Source of the DNA: Salegentibacter_A chungangensis
GTDB taxonomy: Bacteria > Bacteroidota > Bacteroidia > Flavobacteriales > Flavobacteriaceae
DNA length: 64,000 nucleotides
Assembly: GCF_042678405.1 (NCBI RefSeq)
Contig: NZ_JBHTLI010000002.1
Location: 345,271-409,270, forward strand
Reading direction: 5' to 3'
The stretch's first letter is position 1; the number at the start of each line of letters is the position of its first letter. The notes beneath the pieces are model-generated. The model was not told the origin of the DNA, did no database searches, and saw nothing but the letters and a program-made list of their open reading frames with translations. Positions 24,973 through 34,165 of this stretch are shown here, one piece after another. Position numbers and translations under genes: made by a program.

Positions 24973-25928
24973 CTTTTAATAATAAATTGAATTTTACGCT
25001 CGTTAAGCCTAAGATTATTTACATAATCCGGTTTCTTAACAATCTCGGCGATCATAAAGTCATCCCCTCTTTGCAAACTGGCGTAATCACAGATCACTTC
25101 AAAGTCTGAAGCATTTACCTTTTCGTAATCTTCAAGATTAACCTGGTAATACACAACAACCTCTTTGGGAAAGATCACGAGATTAATCTCCGGCGGCACA
25201 TTAAGCACCTCCACATCTATTTTCATCTTACCTTCGGTAAATTTCTCCACCTTTTGGGAATACTTCACCTTGTTCTTATAAAAACTTAGCATTCCCAGGT
25301 TGGTAGTATCCAGGGCTATTTCCCCGCTAAGGTCTTTGCTAATATTATTAAGTATAAGCGGAAGTGTTTTTACCCGGCTAATAGTATCAATAACATTTTC
25401 AGGGCCGCTTACTTTTATCGAGTCAGGGTCGATGCTAACCCGTTCCCCGGCCGAGTAGCCCACGGCATAGCTAAGTTCGGTTTGGGGGATTACAGCAATC
25501 TTTTTTTCCTTTTTAAGCTGAAAATCAATAACGATCTCATCGGTCAGAAACCTGGATTTTTCAAAATCGATACCCAGTTGCTCCGCAATGGTGTCCCTGT
25601 GATTTTCCAGCACATATATCAGCTGCCCATTCTTTTCCAATGCAGTGCTCAGGTCTATACTCAGTGAAGGCTTGAAAATCTTAAAGTCCCAGAAGATCAC
25701 AAATCCGTTATCCTGCAACCTAAGTTCAAGAAACCGGGGTTTGTCTTCAGATATACTTTTATCCAGGGGCGCATTTACATACTTCACCGGTATTTGCACT
25801 ACTTGTGTATACTCCTTTGAGAACTGCACAAAGACCCAGATCACTGCTGAAAAGATCAGAAAGAAACTAAAAGTCTTCAAGTTCCCTTTTTTAAAGCCGA
25901 TACTTCTATTTCCCTGTTTTTGACTCAT
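24969..25928 (-). CDS. YbbR-like (CdaR-type) membrane-anchored protein
   Basis: The 319-residue protein has one N-terminal transmembrane helix (about residues 20-38, FSFFLIFSAVIWVFVQFS) and a periplasmic part built of YbbR-like repeats, for example the VSGPENVIDTISRVKTLPL segment. In Firmicutes the homologous CdaR binds and regulates the diadenylate cyclase CdaA. Whether that role holds here is unknown, since no cyclase gene is in the window. It is coupled by 4-nt overlaps to the glycosyltransferase upstream and coaE downstream. Confidence 0.85.
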   Translation of the reverse strand: MSQKQGNRSIGFKKGNLKTFSFFLIFSAVIWVFVQFSKEYTQVVQIPVKYVNAPLDKSISEDKPRFLELRLQDNGFVIFWDFKIFKPSLSIDLSTALEKNGQLIYVLENHRDTIAEQLGIDFEKSRFLTDEIVIDFQLKKEKKIAVIPQTELSYAVGYSAGERVSIDPDSIKVSGPENVIDTISRVKTLPLILNNISKDLSGEIALDTTNLGMLSFYKNKVKYSQKVEKFTEGKMKIDVEVLNVPPEINLVIFPKEVVVYYQVNLEDYEKVNASDFEVICDYASLQRGDDFMIAEIVKKPDYVNNLRLNERKIQFIIKR

Positions 25929-26929
25929 TCTGAAAAGAAAAGATTTGGATATTGTTTTTCTGGGTTCTCTTTCAGAACTGAAATGTGCCAGTACGATTTC
26001 AGAAACCCATAACCATAACCTATAAACTGAATTATAGTGGCCAATATGGCCAGTAATCCAATATAAAGATTTTTATGCTTCATAGCAGCATCCAGCCCAA
26101 TAATCAGGAAATAAAAAAGGTAAGCAGCGGAAAAGATCCAGAAGCCCATTAACGTAAATATCAATGACACCAGAAATCCCAGGACGAACAGGGTTGGGAA
26201 CCAGTAGGTGATTTTGGCTGATCCCTTGTGCCAGCAGTTCAGGATTGGCCTCACCAACCCGAACTTATATACCTGCTGATAAAATTTTTTCCAGTCAATG
26301 CGCCTCTTGTGAAAAACTCTTGCCCCTTCTATAAGACAGGTATGAAAACCTGCCTTCTGGATACGCATAGAAAGATCTGGGTCCTCACCAGGGTGAATCC
26401 TGCCAAAACCTTTGGTCTTCTCAAAGGCCTTCCTGGAAATCCCCATATTAAAACTTCGGGGCTGGAATTTATTGATCGATCGTTTTTTTCCTCTTATTCC
26501 CCCTGTAGTCAGAAAGGAGGTCATACTAAAGTCTATAGCCTTCTGGATATCACTGAAGCTCTTATGGGCCGCATCCGGACCTCCAAAACAATCGCTGTAA
26601 TTTACCTTCAGGAAAGAGTCTACCTTTTCAAGATAATCCGGCGGCATGATGACATCGGAATCGAGAATAAGAAAGTAGTTCCCTTTTGCGCGTTCCATCC
26701 CGTAATTCCTGGAGCTTCCGGGGCCGGAATTAGGCTTTGAATAGTAACTGATCTGAAGTTTATCCCGGAACTCTTCCACCACCTTATCGGCAGGGACATC
26801 AGATCCGTCTTCTACAATCACTATTTCAAAATCCCTGTCAAAGGCTATCTTCTCCATACTTTGCAGGAGCTCCCTTATCTCATCGGGACGGTTATATACG
26901 GGAATCACAAAGGAATAATCCAGCTTCAT
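25925..26929 (-). CDS. Family 2 glycosyltransferase, membrane-bound
   Basis: A 334-residue GT2 enzyme. The N-terminal GT-A domain has the VIPVYNRPDEI opening, the VEDGSD motif, the metal-binding Asp90-Ser91-Asp92, and a GEDPDLSMR acceptor-side motif. Three or four C-terminal hydrophobic helices (about 235-310) anchor it in the inner membrane. It probably transfers a sugar during lipid-linked glycan or glycolipid synthesis, and the donor is unknown. It heads the unit with the YbbR protein and coaE. Confidence 0.9.
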   Translation of the reverse strand: MKLDYSFVIPVYNRPDEIRELLQSMEKIAFDRDFEIVIVEDGSDVPADKVVEEFRDKLQISYYSKPNSGPGSSRNYGMERAKGNYFLILDSDVIMPPDYLEKVDSFLKVNYSDCFGGPDAAHKSFSDIQKAIDFSMTSFLTTGGIRGKKRSINKFQPRSFNMGISRKAFEKTKGFGRIHPGEDPDLSMRIQKAGFHTCLIEGARVFHKRRIDWKKFYQQVYKFGLVRPILNCWHKGSAKITYWFPTLFVLGFLVSLIFTLMGFWIFSAAYLFYFLIIGLDAAMKHKNLYIGLLAILATIIQFIGYGYGFLKSYWHISVLKENPEKQYPNLFFSE

Positions 26930-26944
26930 TTTGTAAAGGTAGTG

Positions 26945-27006
26945 AACAAAAAAGCTGTTTAAAAAAGGGCTTTAAGAATCTTAAGCGTTCTTCTTTAAAC
27001 AGCTTT
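26945..27006 (-). terminator. Long terminator of fabI
   Basis: A 13-bp perfect stem AAAGCTGTTTAAA/TTTAAACAGCTTT (26951-26963 with 26994-27006) encloses a 30-nt loop with a second small hairpin (TTAAG-AAT-CTTAA). On the minus strand a T run follows, placing it as the terminator of fabI. Confidence 0.75.
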
Positions 27007-27025
27007 GTATAGGTTTGAGTTTAAA

Positions 27026-27847
27026 TTACTCCTGGTCTTTCATAAAAGTCTCCATTACTTCCTGGCTTACTCCCATATTGGAGAAACCACCATCGTTGTA
27101 TAAGTTCTGAAGAGTAACTCTTTTTGTAAGATCAGAGAACAGGCTCACCGTATAATCGGCACAGTCCTGGGCGGTTGCATTACCCAGCGGCGACATCTTA
27201 TCGGCATAAGCGATAAACCCGTCAAAGCCTTTCACACCCTGTCCTGCAGTAGTAGGAGTTGGAGATTGTGAAATGGTATTCACACGTACTTTTTTATCTT
27301 TTCCGAAGAAATACCCGAAGCTACGGGCAATAGATTCCAGATACGCCTTATTGTCGGCCATATCATTATAATCCGGGAATACACGTTGCGCAGCCATATA
27401 GGTAAGGGCCACGATACTTCCCCACTCGTTCATCGCATCCTTTTTGTAAAGGACCTGCATTGTCTTATGGAAAGAAACAGCCGATACATCCCAGCCTTTA
27501 GCGGTGTAATCGTAATTCATATCGGTATAGTGGTTTCCTTTACGCACATTTACAGACATCCCGATAGAGTGAAGCACAAAATCAAGTTTTCCTCCAAGCA
27601 TCTCCTGGGCTTTCTCCACAAGGTTTTCAAGATCTTCAACTTTGGTAGCATCAGCCGGAATGATCTCGGCACCGGTTTTTTCGGCCAGTTTTTTAATGCT
27701 TCCCATCCTCATCGCTATAGGCGCATTGGTTAATACAAATTCTCCACCTTCTTCGTGTACACGCTCTGCAGTTTTCCAGGCGATAGAATTCTCATCCAAA
27801 GCACCGAAAATGATTCCTTTTTTTCCTTTTAGCAGGTTGTATGACAT
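27026..27847 (-). CDS. fabI: Enoyl-[acyl-carrier-protein] reductase (NADH)
   Basis: A 273-residue FabI. The N-terminal NAD-binding block is GKKGIIFGALDENSIAW. The catalytic pair sits in the YNDMADNKAYLES segment (Tyr-X6-Lys), preceded by the MAAQRVFP strand. It reduces trans-2-enoyl-ACP in the last step of each round of fatty acid elongation. The Tyr-X6-Lys spacing identifies FabI rather than FabV or FabL. It is monocistronic, with a terminator at 26945-27006. Confidence 0.96.
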   Translation of the reverse strand: MSYNLLKGKKGIIFGALDENSIAWKTAERVHEEGGEFVLTNAPIAMRMGSIKKLAEKTGAEIIPADATKVEDLENLVEKAQEMLGGKLDFVLHSIGMSVNVRKGNHYTDMNYDYTAKGWDVSAVSFHKTMQVLYKKDAMNEWGSIVALTYMAAQRVFPDYNDMADNKAYLESIARSFGYFFGKDKKVRVNTISQSPTPTTAGQGVKGFDGFIAYADKMSPLGNATAQDCADYTVSLFSDLTKRVTLQNLYNDGGFSNMGVSQEVMETFMKDQE

Positions 27848-27919
27848 GTTGTTATATTTTATTGGTTGTTGTTGAGCCCGTAAAGATAGTAAAATAACTT
27901 TCAGGCAGTTCCTTATTCT

Positions 27920-29572
27920 TTAATTGAGAAGGGCCTTGGCGTGCGCCCTTGCCGACTCACTGATATTATTCCCGCCGAGCATCATTGCCAGTTCTTCTAC
28001 CCTGTCTTCGCTTTCAAGAGTTCTTATTCTGGTTACCGTAGCATCAGCTGAATCTTCCTTGAAGATCTTAAAGTGGCTGCTGCCTTTCCCGGCAATCTGC
28101 GGAAGGTGTGTAATGGCGATCACCTGCATCGAATTTCCCATTTTCTGAAGGATCTCTCCCATTTTCTGCGCAATATCCCCGGAAACCCCCGTATCTATTT
28201 CGTCAAATATAATTGTTGGCAAATTGCTTTGTGCGGCCAGGATACTTTTAACCGCCAGCATAATTCTGGACAGCTCCCCTCCCGAAGCGGCCTTTTTCAT
28301 CTCCTTGAAATCTCCACCCTTATTGGCCGAAAGATACCAGGAAAGCTGATCTTTCCCGTTCACGAAGAATTCCTCTTGGCTGTCAAGATCGATCCTTAGC
28401 CTCGCATTAGGCATTCCCAGTTCGGCAAGAATCTTCTCGGTTTCTTTTATAAACGGGGCAATGATCTTTTTCCGGTTTTGATGCAGCCTGTCTGCGATCT
28501 TATCCAGATCGGTTTTCTTATTTCCTATAGCTTCATTGATCTCAGAAAGTGCAGTTTCGGCATTTTCACTTACAGAAACTTTCTCTCTGAGTTCTTCTGT
28601 GATTTCCAGCAGTTCTTCAATGGTGCCGGCATTATGTTTCTTCTGAAGGTTATAAATCAGCTGAAGTTTCTCGTTGGTAGCCTCAAGTTCCTCAGGATTC
28701 GCCTCTACCCTGTCCATAGCCGAGGCAACTTCTTCGGTAATATCGTCAAGTTCTATGATGACACTTTGCACCCGCTCGTGCAGCTTTTCATAATTGGATG
28801 AAAATGAAGTGATCTTTGCAAGGCTTGCCCGCATCTCCTTAAGGGTAGACAAACTACCAATCTCTTCCTGGCTGGCAAAATTAAAGGCTTCCCCCAATCT
28901 TTCGGTAAGCTCTTCAACATTATTCAGTTCTTCGTAACGCTCTTCCAGCTCTTCCAGCATCCCCGGCTGAAGTTTCGCCTCATCCAGTTCATTAAGAAGA
29001 AATAGGTTATAGTCATATTCTTTGGTTGCCTGGGCCTGCTCTTCAAGCAGGTTGGAAGCCCTCTTCTGAAGTTTTTTCAATTCCTTCAGATTCTGACGAT
29101 ATTCAAGGATCGCCGCTTCGTTCCCGGCAATGGTGTCTATCACCTGGAACTGATAATCGTTATTTCCTAGGCTTAAGGTTTCGTGCTGGCTGTGAATATC
29201 GATAAGATATTCTCCCAGGGCATTCAGTGAACTCAGATTAACAGGTGTGTCATTTACAAAGGCCCTGGATTTTCCGGAAGCAAGGATCTCCCTTCTGATT
29301 ATGGTATTGGCTTCATAATCCAGGTCTTCGGTTTCAAAGAATTCCTTCAGTTTATAATTGGAAATATTGAAGCTGCCTTCTATAACGCACTTTTTCTGGG
29401 AGTCACGTATAGATCCGTAATCGGCACGATTCCCCAGCAATAAACCCAAAGCGCCAAGCATAATGGATTTTCCGGCCCCGGTTTCCCCGGTAATAATGGT
29501 AAAACCCTCCTGAAGACTGATATTAATATCCTCTATAAGGGCATAATTTTTTATGGATAAAGCGGTCAGCAA
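27920..29572 (-). CDS. recN: DNA repair protein RecN
   Basis: A 550-residue SMC-like ATPase. The Walker A is GETGAGKS (about residues 30-37), a long coiled coil follows (about 150-370), and the C-terminal part holds the ABC signature SGGELSRIMLA and Walker B TIIFDEIDTGVSGD. It takes part in double-strand break repair by bringing broken ends or sister DNA together. It is followed in transcription order after the porD-like gene, within the conserved block of bamD, rpoZ, coaBC, porD-like and recN. Confidence 0.97.
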   Translation of the reverse strand: MLTALSIKNYALIEDINISLQEGFTIITGETGAGKSIMLGALGLLLGNRADYGSIRDSQKKCVIEGSFNISNYKLKEFFETEDLDYEANTIIRREILASGKSRAFVNDTPVNLSSLNALGEYLIDIHSQHETLSLGNNDYQFQVIDTIAGNEAAILEYRQNLKELKKLQKRASNLLEEQAQATKEYDYNLFLLNELDEAKLQPGMLEELEERYEELNNVEELTERLGEAFNFASQEEIGSLSTLKEMRASLAKITSFSSNYEKLHERVQSVIIELDDITEEVASAMDRVEANPEELEATNEKLQLIYNLQKKHNAGTIEELLEITEELREKVSVSENAETALSEINEAIGNKKTDLDKIADRLHQNRKKIIAPFIKETEKILAELGMPNARLRIDLDSQEEFFVNGKDQLSWYLSANKGGDFKEMKKAASGGELSRIMLAVKSILAAQSNLPTIIFDEIDTGVSGDIAQKMGEILQKMGNSMQVIAITHLPQIAGKGSSHFKIFKEDSADATVTRIRTLESEDRVEELAMMLGGNNISESARAHAKALLN

Positions 29573-29635
29573 TGTCTTTGAAATTTGAGCCTAAATATAC
29601 GTGAGAAATTATTCCCGGTCAACCGATAAGAATCT

Positions 29636-30544
29636 TTATTGCAGGTTTCTCCAGTTTTTGGAATATCGGGGCGCCAGGCTATTAAGTGTTTCTTCCAGCC
29701 CCGGCTTATTAATGGCCGGTCCGCCACTAAATACCTGTGAGATCTCCTCGGCCTTGGCATCGAAGAATGTCCTTACCAAAAGTGAGTTTGCACGGCGTCT
29801 GTTCATAGGCACCATTGCTTCAAGGGCCTCAGCAATACTCGATTTACCCGCTTCAGCATCCTGATACATCACATCCAGGCCAAGACGGTGATATTTGTAC
29901 ATCGCACTGCGATACTCGGCAAAAGTATTCGAAAGAAGATCTGTATTCAGTCGGTATCTTGATCGGTTCCCATCCGAACCCTTCCAGCCTTTAGCATTTC
30001 CCTGCTGCGCAGTATTCACTATCCTGTTAGCCTCTTCAAAATAAGGTGTTCCGCCCTCTGGGGCAAACGTATCGGCATCAAGGCCAAGTATGGTATAAAC
30101 ATAAAATGAGATTACCGAAACAAGGTTCGAACTATAAGAATTCTGGCTGTAATTGAGCGGCTGATATTCGCGGTAATTGAAAGTGAATTGCTCGTCATTA
30201 AAATTAAAAACGGGCGAGATCATAGTAGAACCATAAACCGGGCGTGAAGACTGCACCTGGATACTGCCAGCAAAAGACTCCCCGTCAAACTGAACGATGG
30301 TGATGAACATACTGCAATTAATACGCTCCTCTTCTTCAACCTGCTTCTCGGTCCAGGTGGTCTGGTTCACGAATTCTGAAAGCGATCGCTCCAGGGTTTT
30401 AAATACCGAGAGGTTACTTTGCCCTGTTTGCTCGGCATTTATCACGATCTCGCAATTGAGCTCCTGGGCATTTAAGAACCCAAGCCCCAACAGTAAAAAA
30501 CTTAGTGTTAGAATCTTACGCATGTAACAAATGTACGATTTCAT
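29636..30544 (-). CDS. porD: DUF4835 family exported protein (PorD-like)
   Basis: The 302-residue frame probably starts at its internal Met 9 (30520), giving the signal peptide MRKILTLSFLLLGLGFLNAQ. The mature part has the DUF4835 signature (LNCEIVINAEQTGQSNLSVFKTLERSLSEFVNQTTWT and later FDGESFAGSIQVQSSRPVYGS). I recall members being labelled type IX secretion protein PorD in Bacteroidota, but cannot check this and the function is not well established. Its place between coaBC and recN is the usual Flavobacteriaceae order. It overlaps the end of coaBC by about 5-29 nt, depending on the start. Confidence 0.85.
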   Translation of the reverse strand: MKSYICYMRKILTLSFLLLGLGFLNAQELNCEIVINAEQTGQSNLSVFKTLERSLSEFVNQTTWTEKQVEEEERINCSMFITIVQFDGESFAGSIQVQSSRPVYGSTMISPVFNFNDEQFTFNYREYQPLNYSQNSYSSNLVSVISFYVYTILGLDADTFAPEGGTPYFEEANRIVNTAQQGNAKGWKGSDGNRSRYRLNTDLLSNTFAEYRSAMYKYHRLGLDVMYQDAEAGKSSIAEALEAMVPMNRRRANSLLVRTFFDAKAEEISQVFSGGPAINKPGLEETLNSLAPRYSKNWRNLQ

Positions 30545-31727
30545 TTAAAATATCGCGTGCAACTTCCGATTTTGGTTTCACCCCAAAGTCCTTTTTATGC
30601 CCGTCGGGATAGAGAATGCTTATTTTATTGGTATCTTTCTTAAAACCGGCACCTTCATCCTGCATAGAATTCAGCACGATAAAATCGAGGTTCTTACGCC
30701 TCAGTTTGGATTTGGCGTTCTCTACTTCGTTATTGGTTTCAAGTGCAAAGCCTATTAAGCTTTGATGCGTTTTCTTTTCACCCAACGAAGCCAGAATATC
30801 CTGGGTTTTGGTTAATTCTATTTGAAGGTTTTCGGCTTCTTTTTTGATCTTTTTATCAGCTACGTTCTTAGGCTTGTAATCGGAAACCGCGGCTGCCGCG
30901 ATCATCACATCTGCCGAACCAAAATGCTCGTGAACGGCATCGTACATCTCCTGGGTACTGGTTACCCGAATGAGCTTCACATTAACATCTTCCAGCTGAA
31001 GATGTGTTGGCCCCGAAACCAGGATCACCCTCGCTCCAAGTGCTGAAGCTGAATGCGCCAGCTCAAAGCCCATTTTTCCGCTGGAATGATTCCCGATAAA
31101 CCTTACCGGATCTATCGCCTCGTAGGTGGGACCGGCAGTAATGAGAACGGTTTTACCTTTAAGAGGTAACTGTGCCGAAAAATGTTCTTCAATAAAGTTA
31201 ATGACATCTTCCGGCTCTGCCATTCTGCCTTCTCCGTGCAGGCCACTGGCAAGTTCGCCGGACACCGCCGGGATCATAATGTTCCCAAAGCTTTCCAGTT
31301 TTTCAAAATTCTCGTGGGTAGATGGATGCTTGTACATATCAAGATCCATAGCAGGGGCAAAAAACACAGGGCATTTAGCCGAAAGATAGGTAGCCAGCAA
31401 CAGGTTGTCGCTTTTTCCCGTGGCCATCTTAGAAAGAGTATTGGCCGTAGCAGGGGCTATAACCATAAAATCGGCCCATAGGCCGAGTTCTACGTGATTG
31501 TTCCAAACCGAATCTTCATCGCCTTCTTGAGTAAAAGAGGACAAAACCTCATTCTTAGATAAAGTAGATAAGGTGAGAGGAGTTATAAAGTCTTTGGAAG
31601 CCGGCGTCATAAGGACTTTCACCTCGGCACCGGCTTTAATGAATAGTCTTACTAAAGAGGCCGTCTTATAGGCGGCAATACCGGCGGTAATGCCCAGAAG
31701 AACCTTCTTCCCTTTCAGTACAGACAT
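30516..31727 (-). CDS. coaBC: Bifunctional phosphopantothenoylcysteine decarboxylase/synthase
   Basis: A 403-residue two-domain enzyme. The N-terminal flavin-dependent CoaC part (1-~185) has GITAGIAAYK, the WNNHVELGLWAD active-site segment and IAPATANTLSKMATGKSDNLL. The C-terminal CoaB part (~188-403) has AGPTYEAIDPVRFIGNHSSGKMG. Together they convert 4'-phosphopantothenate and Cys to 4'-phosphopantetheine. A second CoA gene, coaE, lies 6 kb away. Confidence 0.97.
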   Translation of the reverse strand: MSVLKGKKVLLGITAGIAAYKTASLVRLFIKAGAEVKVLMTPASKDFITPLTLSTLSKNEVLSSFTQEGDEDSVWNNHVELGLWADFMVIAPATANTLSKMATGKSDNLLLATYLSAKCPVFFAPAMDLDMYKHPSTHENFEKLESFGNIMIPAVSGELASGLHGEGRMAEPEDVINFIEEHFSAQLPLKGKTVLITAGPTYEAIDPVRFIGNHSSGKMGFELAHSASALGARVILVSGPTHLQLEDVNVKLIRVTSTQEMYDAVHEHFGSADVMIAAAAVSDYKPKNVADKKIKKEAENLQIELTKTQDILASLGEKKTHQSLIGFALETNNEVENAKSKLRRKNLDFIVLNSMQDEGAGFKKDTNKISILYPDGHKKDFGVKPKSEVARDILNEIVHLLHA

Positions 31728-31738
31728 AATAATATAGT

Positions 31739-32065
31739 CTACTCTTGAGAATTCTTGGTGTTGCGGTAATAGATCTTGTCATCTAACCACTCCTGAATTG
31801 CAAGCGCATGAGGCTTTGGCAGTTTTTCATAAAACTTAGAAACCTCAATCTGCTCTTTATTCTCAAAGATCTCATCAAGACTATCATTATAAGTAGCAAA
31901 CTCATCAAGCTTCTCCAACAATTCCTTTTTGATCTCAGAATTGATCTGGGTAGCTCTTTTTGCTATTACCGAGATAGCCTCATAAATATTGTTGGTTGGC
32001 GCATCTACCAGGTTCTTATCAACCGTAGTAGTGTTTACCGGTGCTTCAGTCTTCTTAATATCCAT
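31739..32065 (-). CDS. rpoZ: RNA polymerase omega-type subunit (Rpb6-like)
   Basis: A 108-residue protein with the Bacteroidota omega/Rpb6 pattern: NNIYEAISVIAKRATQINSEIKKELLEKLDEFA. It helps assemble and stabilise the RNA polymerase beta' subunit. It lies 11 nt before coaBC and 16 nt after bamD, the usual order in Bacteroidota. Confidence 0.9.
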   Translation of the reverse strand: MDIKKTEAPVNTTTVDKNLVDAPTNNIYEAISVIAKRATQINSEIKKELLEKLDEFATYNDSLDEIFENKEQIEVSKFYEKLPKPHALAIQEWLDDKIYYRNTKNSQE

Positions 32066-32081
32066 TGCTCAACTATTATTA

Positions 32082-32921
32082 TTAAAAGTTTTGTAACCTT
32101 GTTTGTATATCTGCATCAGAAGCCTCAATCTGCTCCTGGAATTCGCCTTGCGGAAAATATTTCAGGTAATTCTTATAATATTCGTGCGCTGTGTTCAAAC
32201 GCTCTTCCATTAAAACCCTGTAACTGTTTATTGCCAATTCATAAGCCGAATCGAACTTATAATATAGGGCTTTTTCTCTAAACGGAGACCCCGGGTAATC
32301 GGCTATAAAATTATCGAAAGAAACTATGGCCGCTTTATAATCTTCGGTATGATGATATTGTTTGGCGATCTCGTAGGCTTTTTTCTCTAATTTCACCTGA
32401 AGCTCACTCACCATTTTGTTTGCCTCTTCAGCAAACTCCCCATCAGGATAGGCATTCAGGTAATTCTGAAGCTCTACGATAGCCTTTTCGGTATCTGCCT
32501 GATCAAGAAAGTATCGCGGAGAAAGTTCGTAATAACTTCTTGCCTTTTTGTAAGAAGCTTCTTCAGCTTTCTCACTATCAGGATAGGTTTGCTCGAAACG
32601 CTCAAACTGGTAAGAAGCCAGATAATAATCCTCTAACTGATAATAAGTGTCTGCATACAAATAACTCACCTTCTGCCCCTGAGGCTTCCCTCTGAACTGC
32701 GGCACTATTTGCTCAAACAGCCTTAAGGCTTTTTTAAATTTGCGGTTACTATCCTCTTCCTTGGCTTCATTATAAAGCTGTTCGGCAGTAGTATATTTTA
32801 AACCGGCGTCCTGACTCTTAACCACCTTCTGATACTCACTACAGGAAAGAGTAAGAAAGAAAACGCCTGCTAATAGAATTCCTTTTTTCATCATTTGTAA
32901 AAACATCTGGCAAAAATACAT
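32082..32921 (-). CDS. bamD: Outer membrane assembly lipoprotein BamD
   Basis: The frame is open from 32921, but the real start is probably the tandem Met at 32891-32894, giving a lipoprotein signal (GVFFLTLSC). The mature protein has TPR-like repeats (EQLYNEAKEEDSNRKFKKALRLFEQI, then DTYYQLEDYYLASYQFERF and later pairs), as in BamD/YfiO. It is part of the machine that inserts beta-barrel proteins in the outer membrane. The length is normal, and it heads the unit with rpoZ and coaBC. Confidence 0.93.
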   Translation of the reverse strand: MYFCQMFLQMMKKGILLAGVFFLTLSCSEYQKVVKSQDAGLKYTTAEQLYNEAKEEDSNRKFKKALRLFEQIVPQFRGKPQGQKVSYLYADTYYQLEDYYLASYQFERFEQTYPDSEKAEEASYKKARSYYELSPRYFLDQADTEKAIVELQNYLNAYPDGEFAEEANKMVSELQVKLEKKAYEIAKQYHHTEDYKAAIVSFDNFIADYPGSPFREKALYYKFDSAYELAINSYRVLMEERLNTAHEYYKNYLKYFPQGEFQEQIEASDADIQTRLQNF

Positions 32922-33014
32922 TTTTCTGAACTATAAAAAAAACTTTCCGTTCGAACAAGAATAACCCGATAAAGCCTTATTTATTGCCCGGTTTCAGGAC
33001 ATTAAATAAACAGG

Positions 33015-33049
33015 TAAAATAAAGATCCCGGCGCAAAGGCACCGGGATC
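33015..33049 (-). terminator. Terminator of dapA
   Basis: GATCCCGG/CCGGGATC (33024-33031 with 33042-33049) followed on the minus strand by TTTATTTTA, starting 23 nt after the dapA stop at 33072. Confidence 0.75.
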
Positions 33050-33071
33050 GTGTTTGGTGATCGGAATTCAT

Positions 33072-33947
33072 CTAAAAAGCAGCTACAAAATCTCCAATCA
33101 TTGCATCAAGGCTTTCTGAAGCTTTTACTAACGGAAGTCTCAGGTTGTTATCTATGACTCCTTTTTTAGTCAGCAAAGATTTTATCCCTGCAGGGTTCCC
33201 TTCAGCAAAGATCAGGTCTATGGAAGGGGCCACTTTATAATGAATCTTATAGGCTTCTTTAGCCTTCCCCTCAAGCCCAAGATTTACCATTTTGGAGAAT
33301 TCCGCAGGGAATCCTTGTGCGATCACAGAGATCACGCCTTTCCCTCCGGCAAGTGTCATTGGCAATGTGATCATATCATCTCCGGAGATCACCAGAAAAT
33401 CTTCCGGCACAAGGCTTATCAGTTTCATTGCCTGTACCATATCTCCGGCTGCTTCCTTGATCCCAATGATATTGGCAAAATCACGTGCTATCCTGTTCAC
33501 GGTCTCAGGTAGTATATTTGAAGCTGTCCTTCCAGGCACATTATATAGAATCACGGGTTTTGGGGAAGCTTCGGCCACCGCTTTAAAGTGCTGGTAAATC
33601 CCTTCCTGGGTGGGCTTATTGTAATACGGAGATACTGAAAGCACTGCATCAAACTTCTCCAAAACTCCCGATCTCAGTTCTTCGGCTACACCAGCGGTGT
33701 TGTTCCCTCCTATCCCAAGGACCAAGGGCAGACGCCCGGCATTTGCCGCGATAACCGTTTCTCGCACCAATTTCTTTTCTTCCCTTGTAAGGGTAGCACT
33801 TTCTGCGGTTGTCCCAAGCACCACAAGATAATCTATTCCGTTTTCCACCTGGTTCTCCACAAGGGTTTCCAGAGCTTTTACATCTACTGATAAATCGCTT
33901 TTAAAGGGTGTTACCAAAGCGACTCCTGTTCCTGTAAATGCTTCCAT
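33072..33947 (-). CDS. dapA: 4-hydroxy-tetrahydrodipicolinate synthase
   Basis: A 291-residue TIM-barrel aldolase. Visible are [15 protein letters not shown] (substrate and catalytic Thr pair), [14 protein letters not shown] with the catalytic Tyr, ILYNVPGRT, and GIKEAAGD with the Schiff-base Lys (about residue 162). It condenses pyruvate with aspartate semialdehyde in lysine/diaminopimelate synthesis. The dapF gene lies 17 kb away in the same window. Confidence 0.97.
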   Translation of the reverse strand: MEAFTGTGVALVTPFKSDLSVDVKALETLVENQVENGIDYLVVLGTTAESATLTREEKKLVRETVIAANAGRLPLVLGIGGNNTAGVAEELRSGVLEKFDAVLSVSPYYNKPTQEGIYQHFKAVAEASPKPVILYNVPGRTASNILPETVNRIARDFANIIGIKEAAGDMVQAMKLISLVPEDFLVISGDDMITLPMTLAGGKGVISVIAQGFPAEFSKMVNLGLEGKAKEAYKIHYKVAPSIDLIFAEGNPAGIKSLLTKKGVIDNNLRLPLVKASESLDAMIGDFVAAF

Positions 33948-34165
33948 TCTATATTATATTTAGTTTTCCAAATTATTTGATTCGTCTAAGCCTGTTCTTC
34001 AGGCCTTTCTTCAGAATCTGCAAAAATCAGTCTTTCTGAAAGCGCAAATGTAAATAATAATTGCAGAGAATTGAGAAGAGAATAACAGCTATTCCTTGCC
34101 CTTATCTTCATATTTAACAAGTTTAATTGTATTGTAAAAAATGAACCGAATATTTAAGTAGCTGC

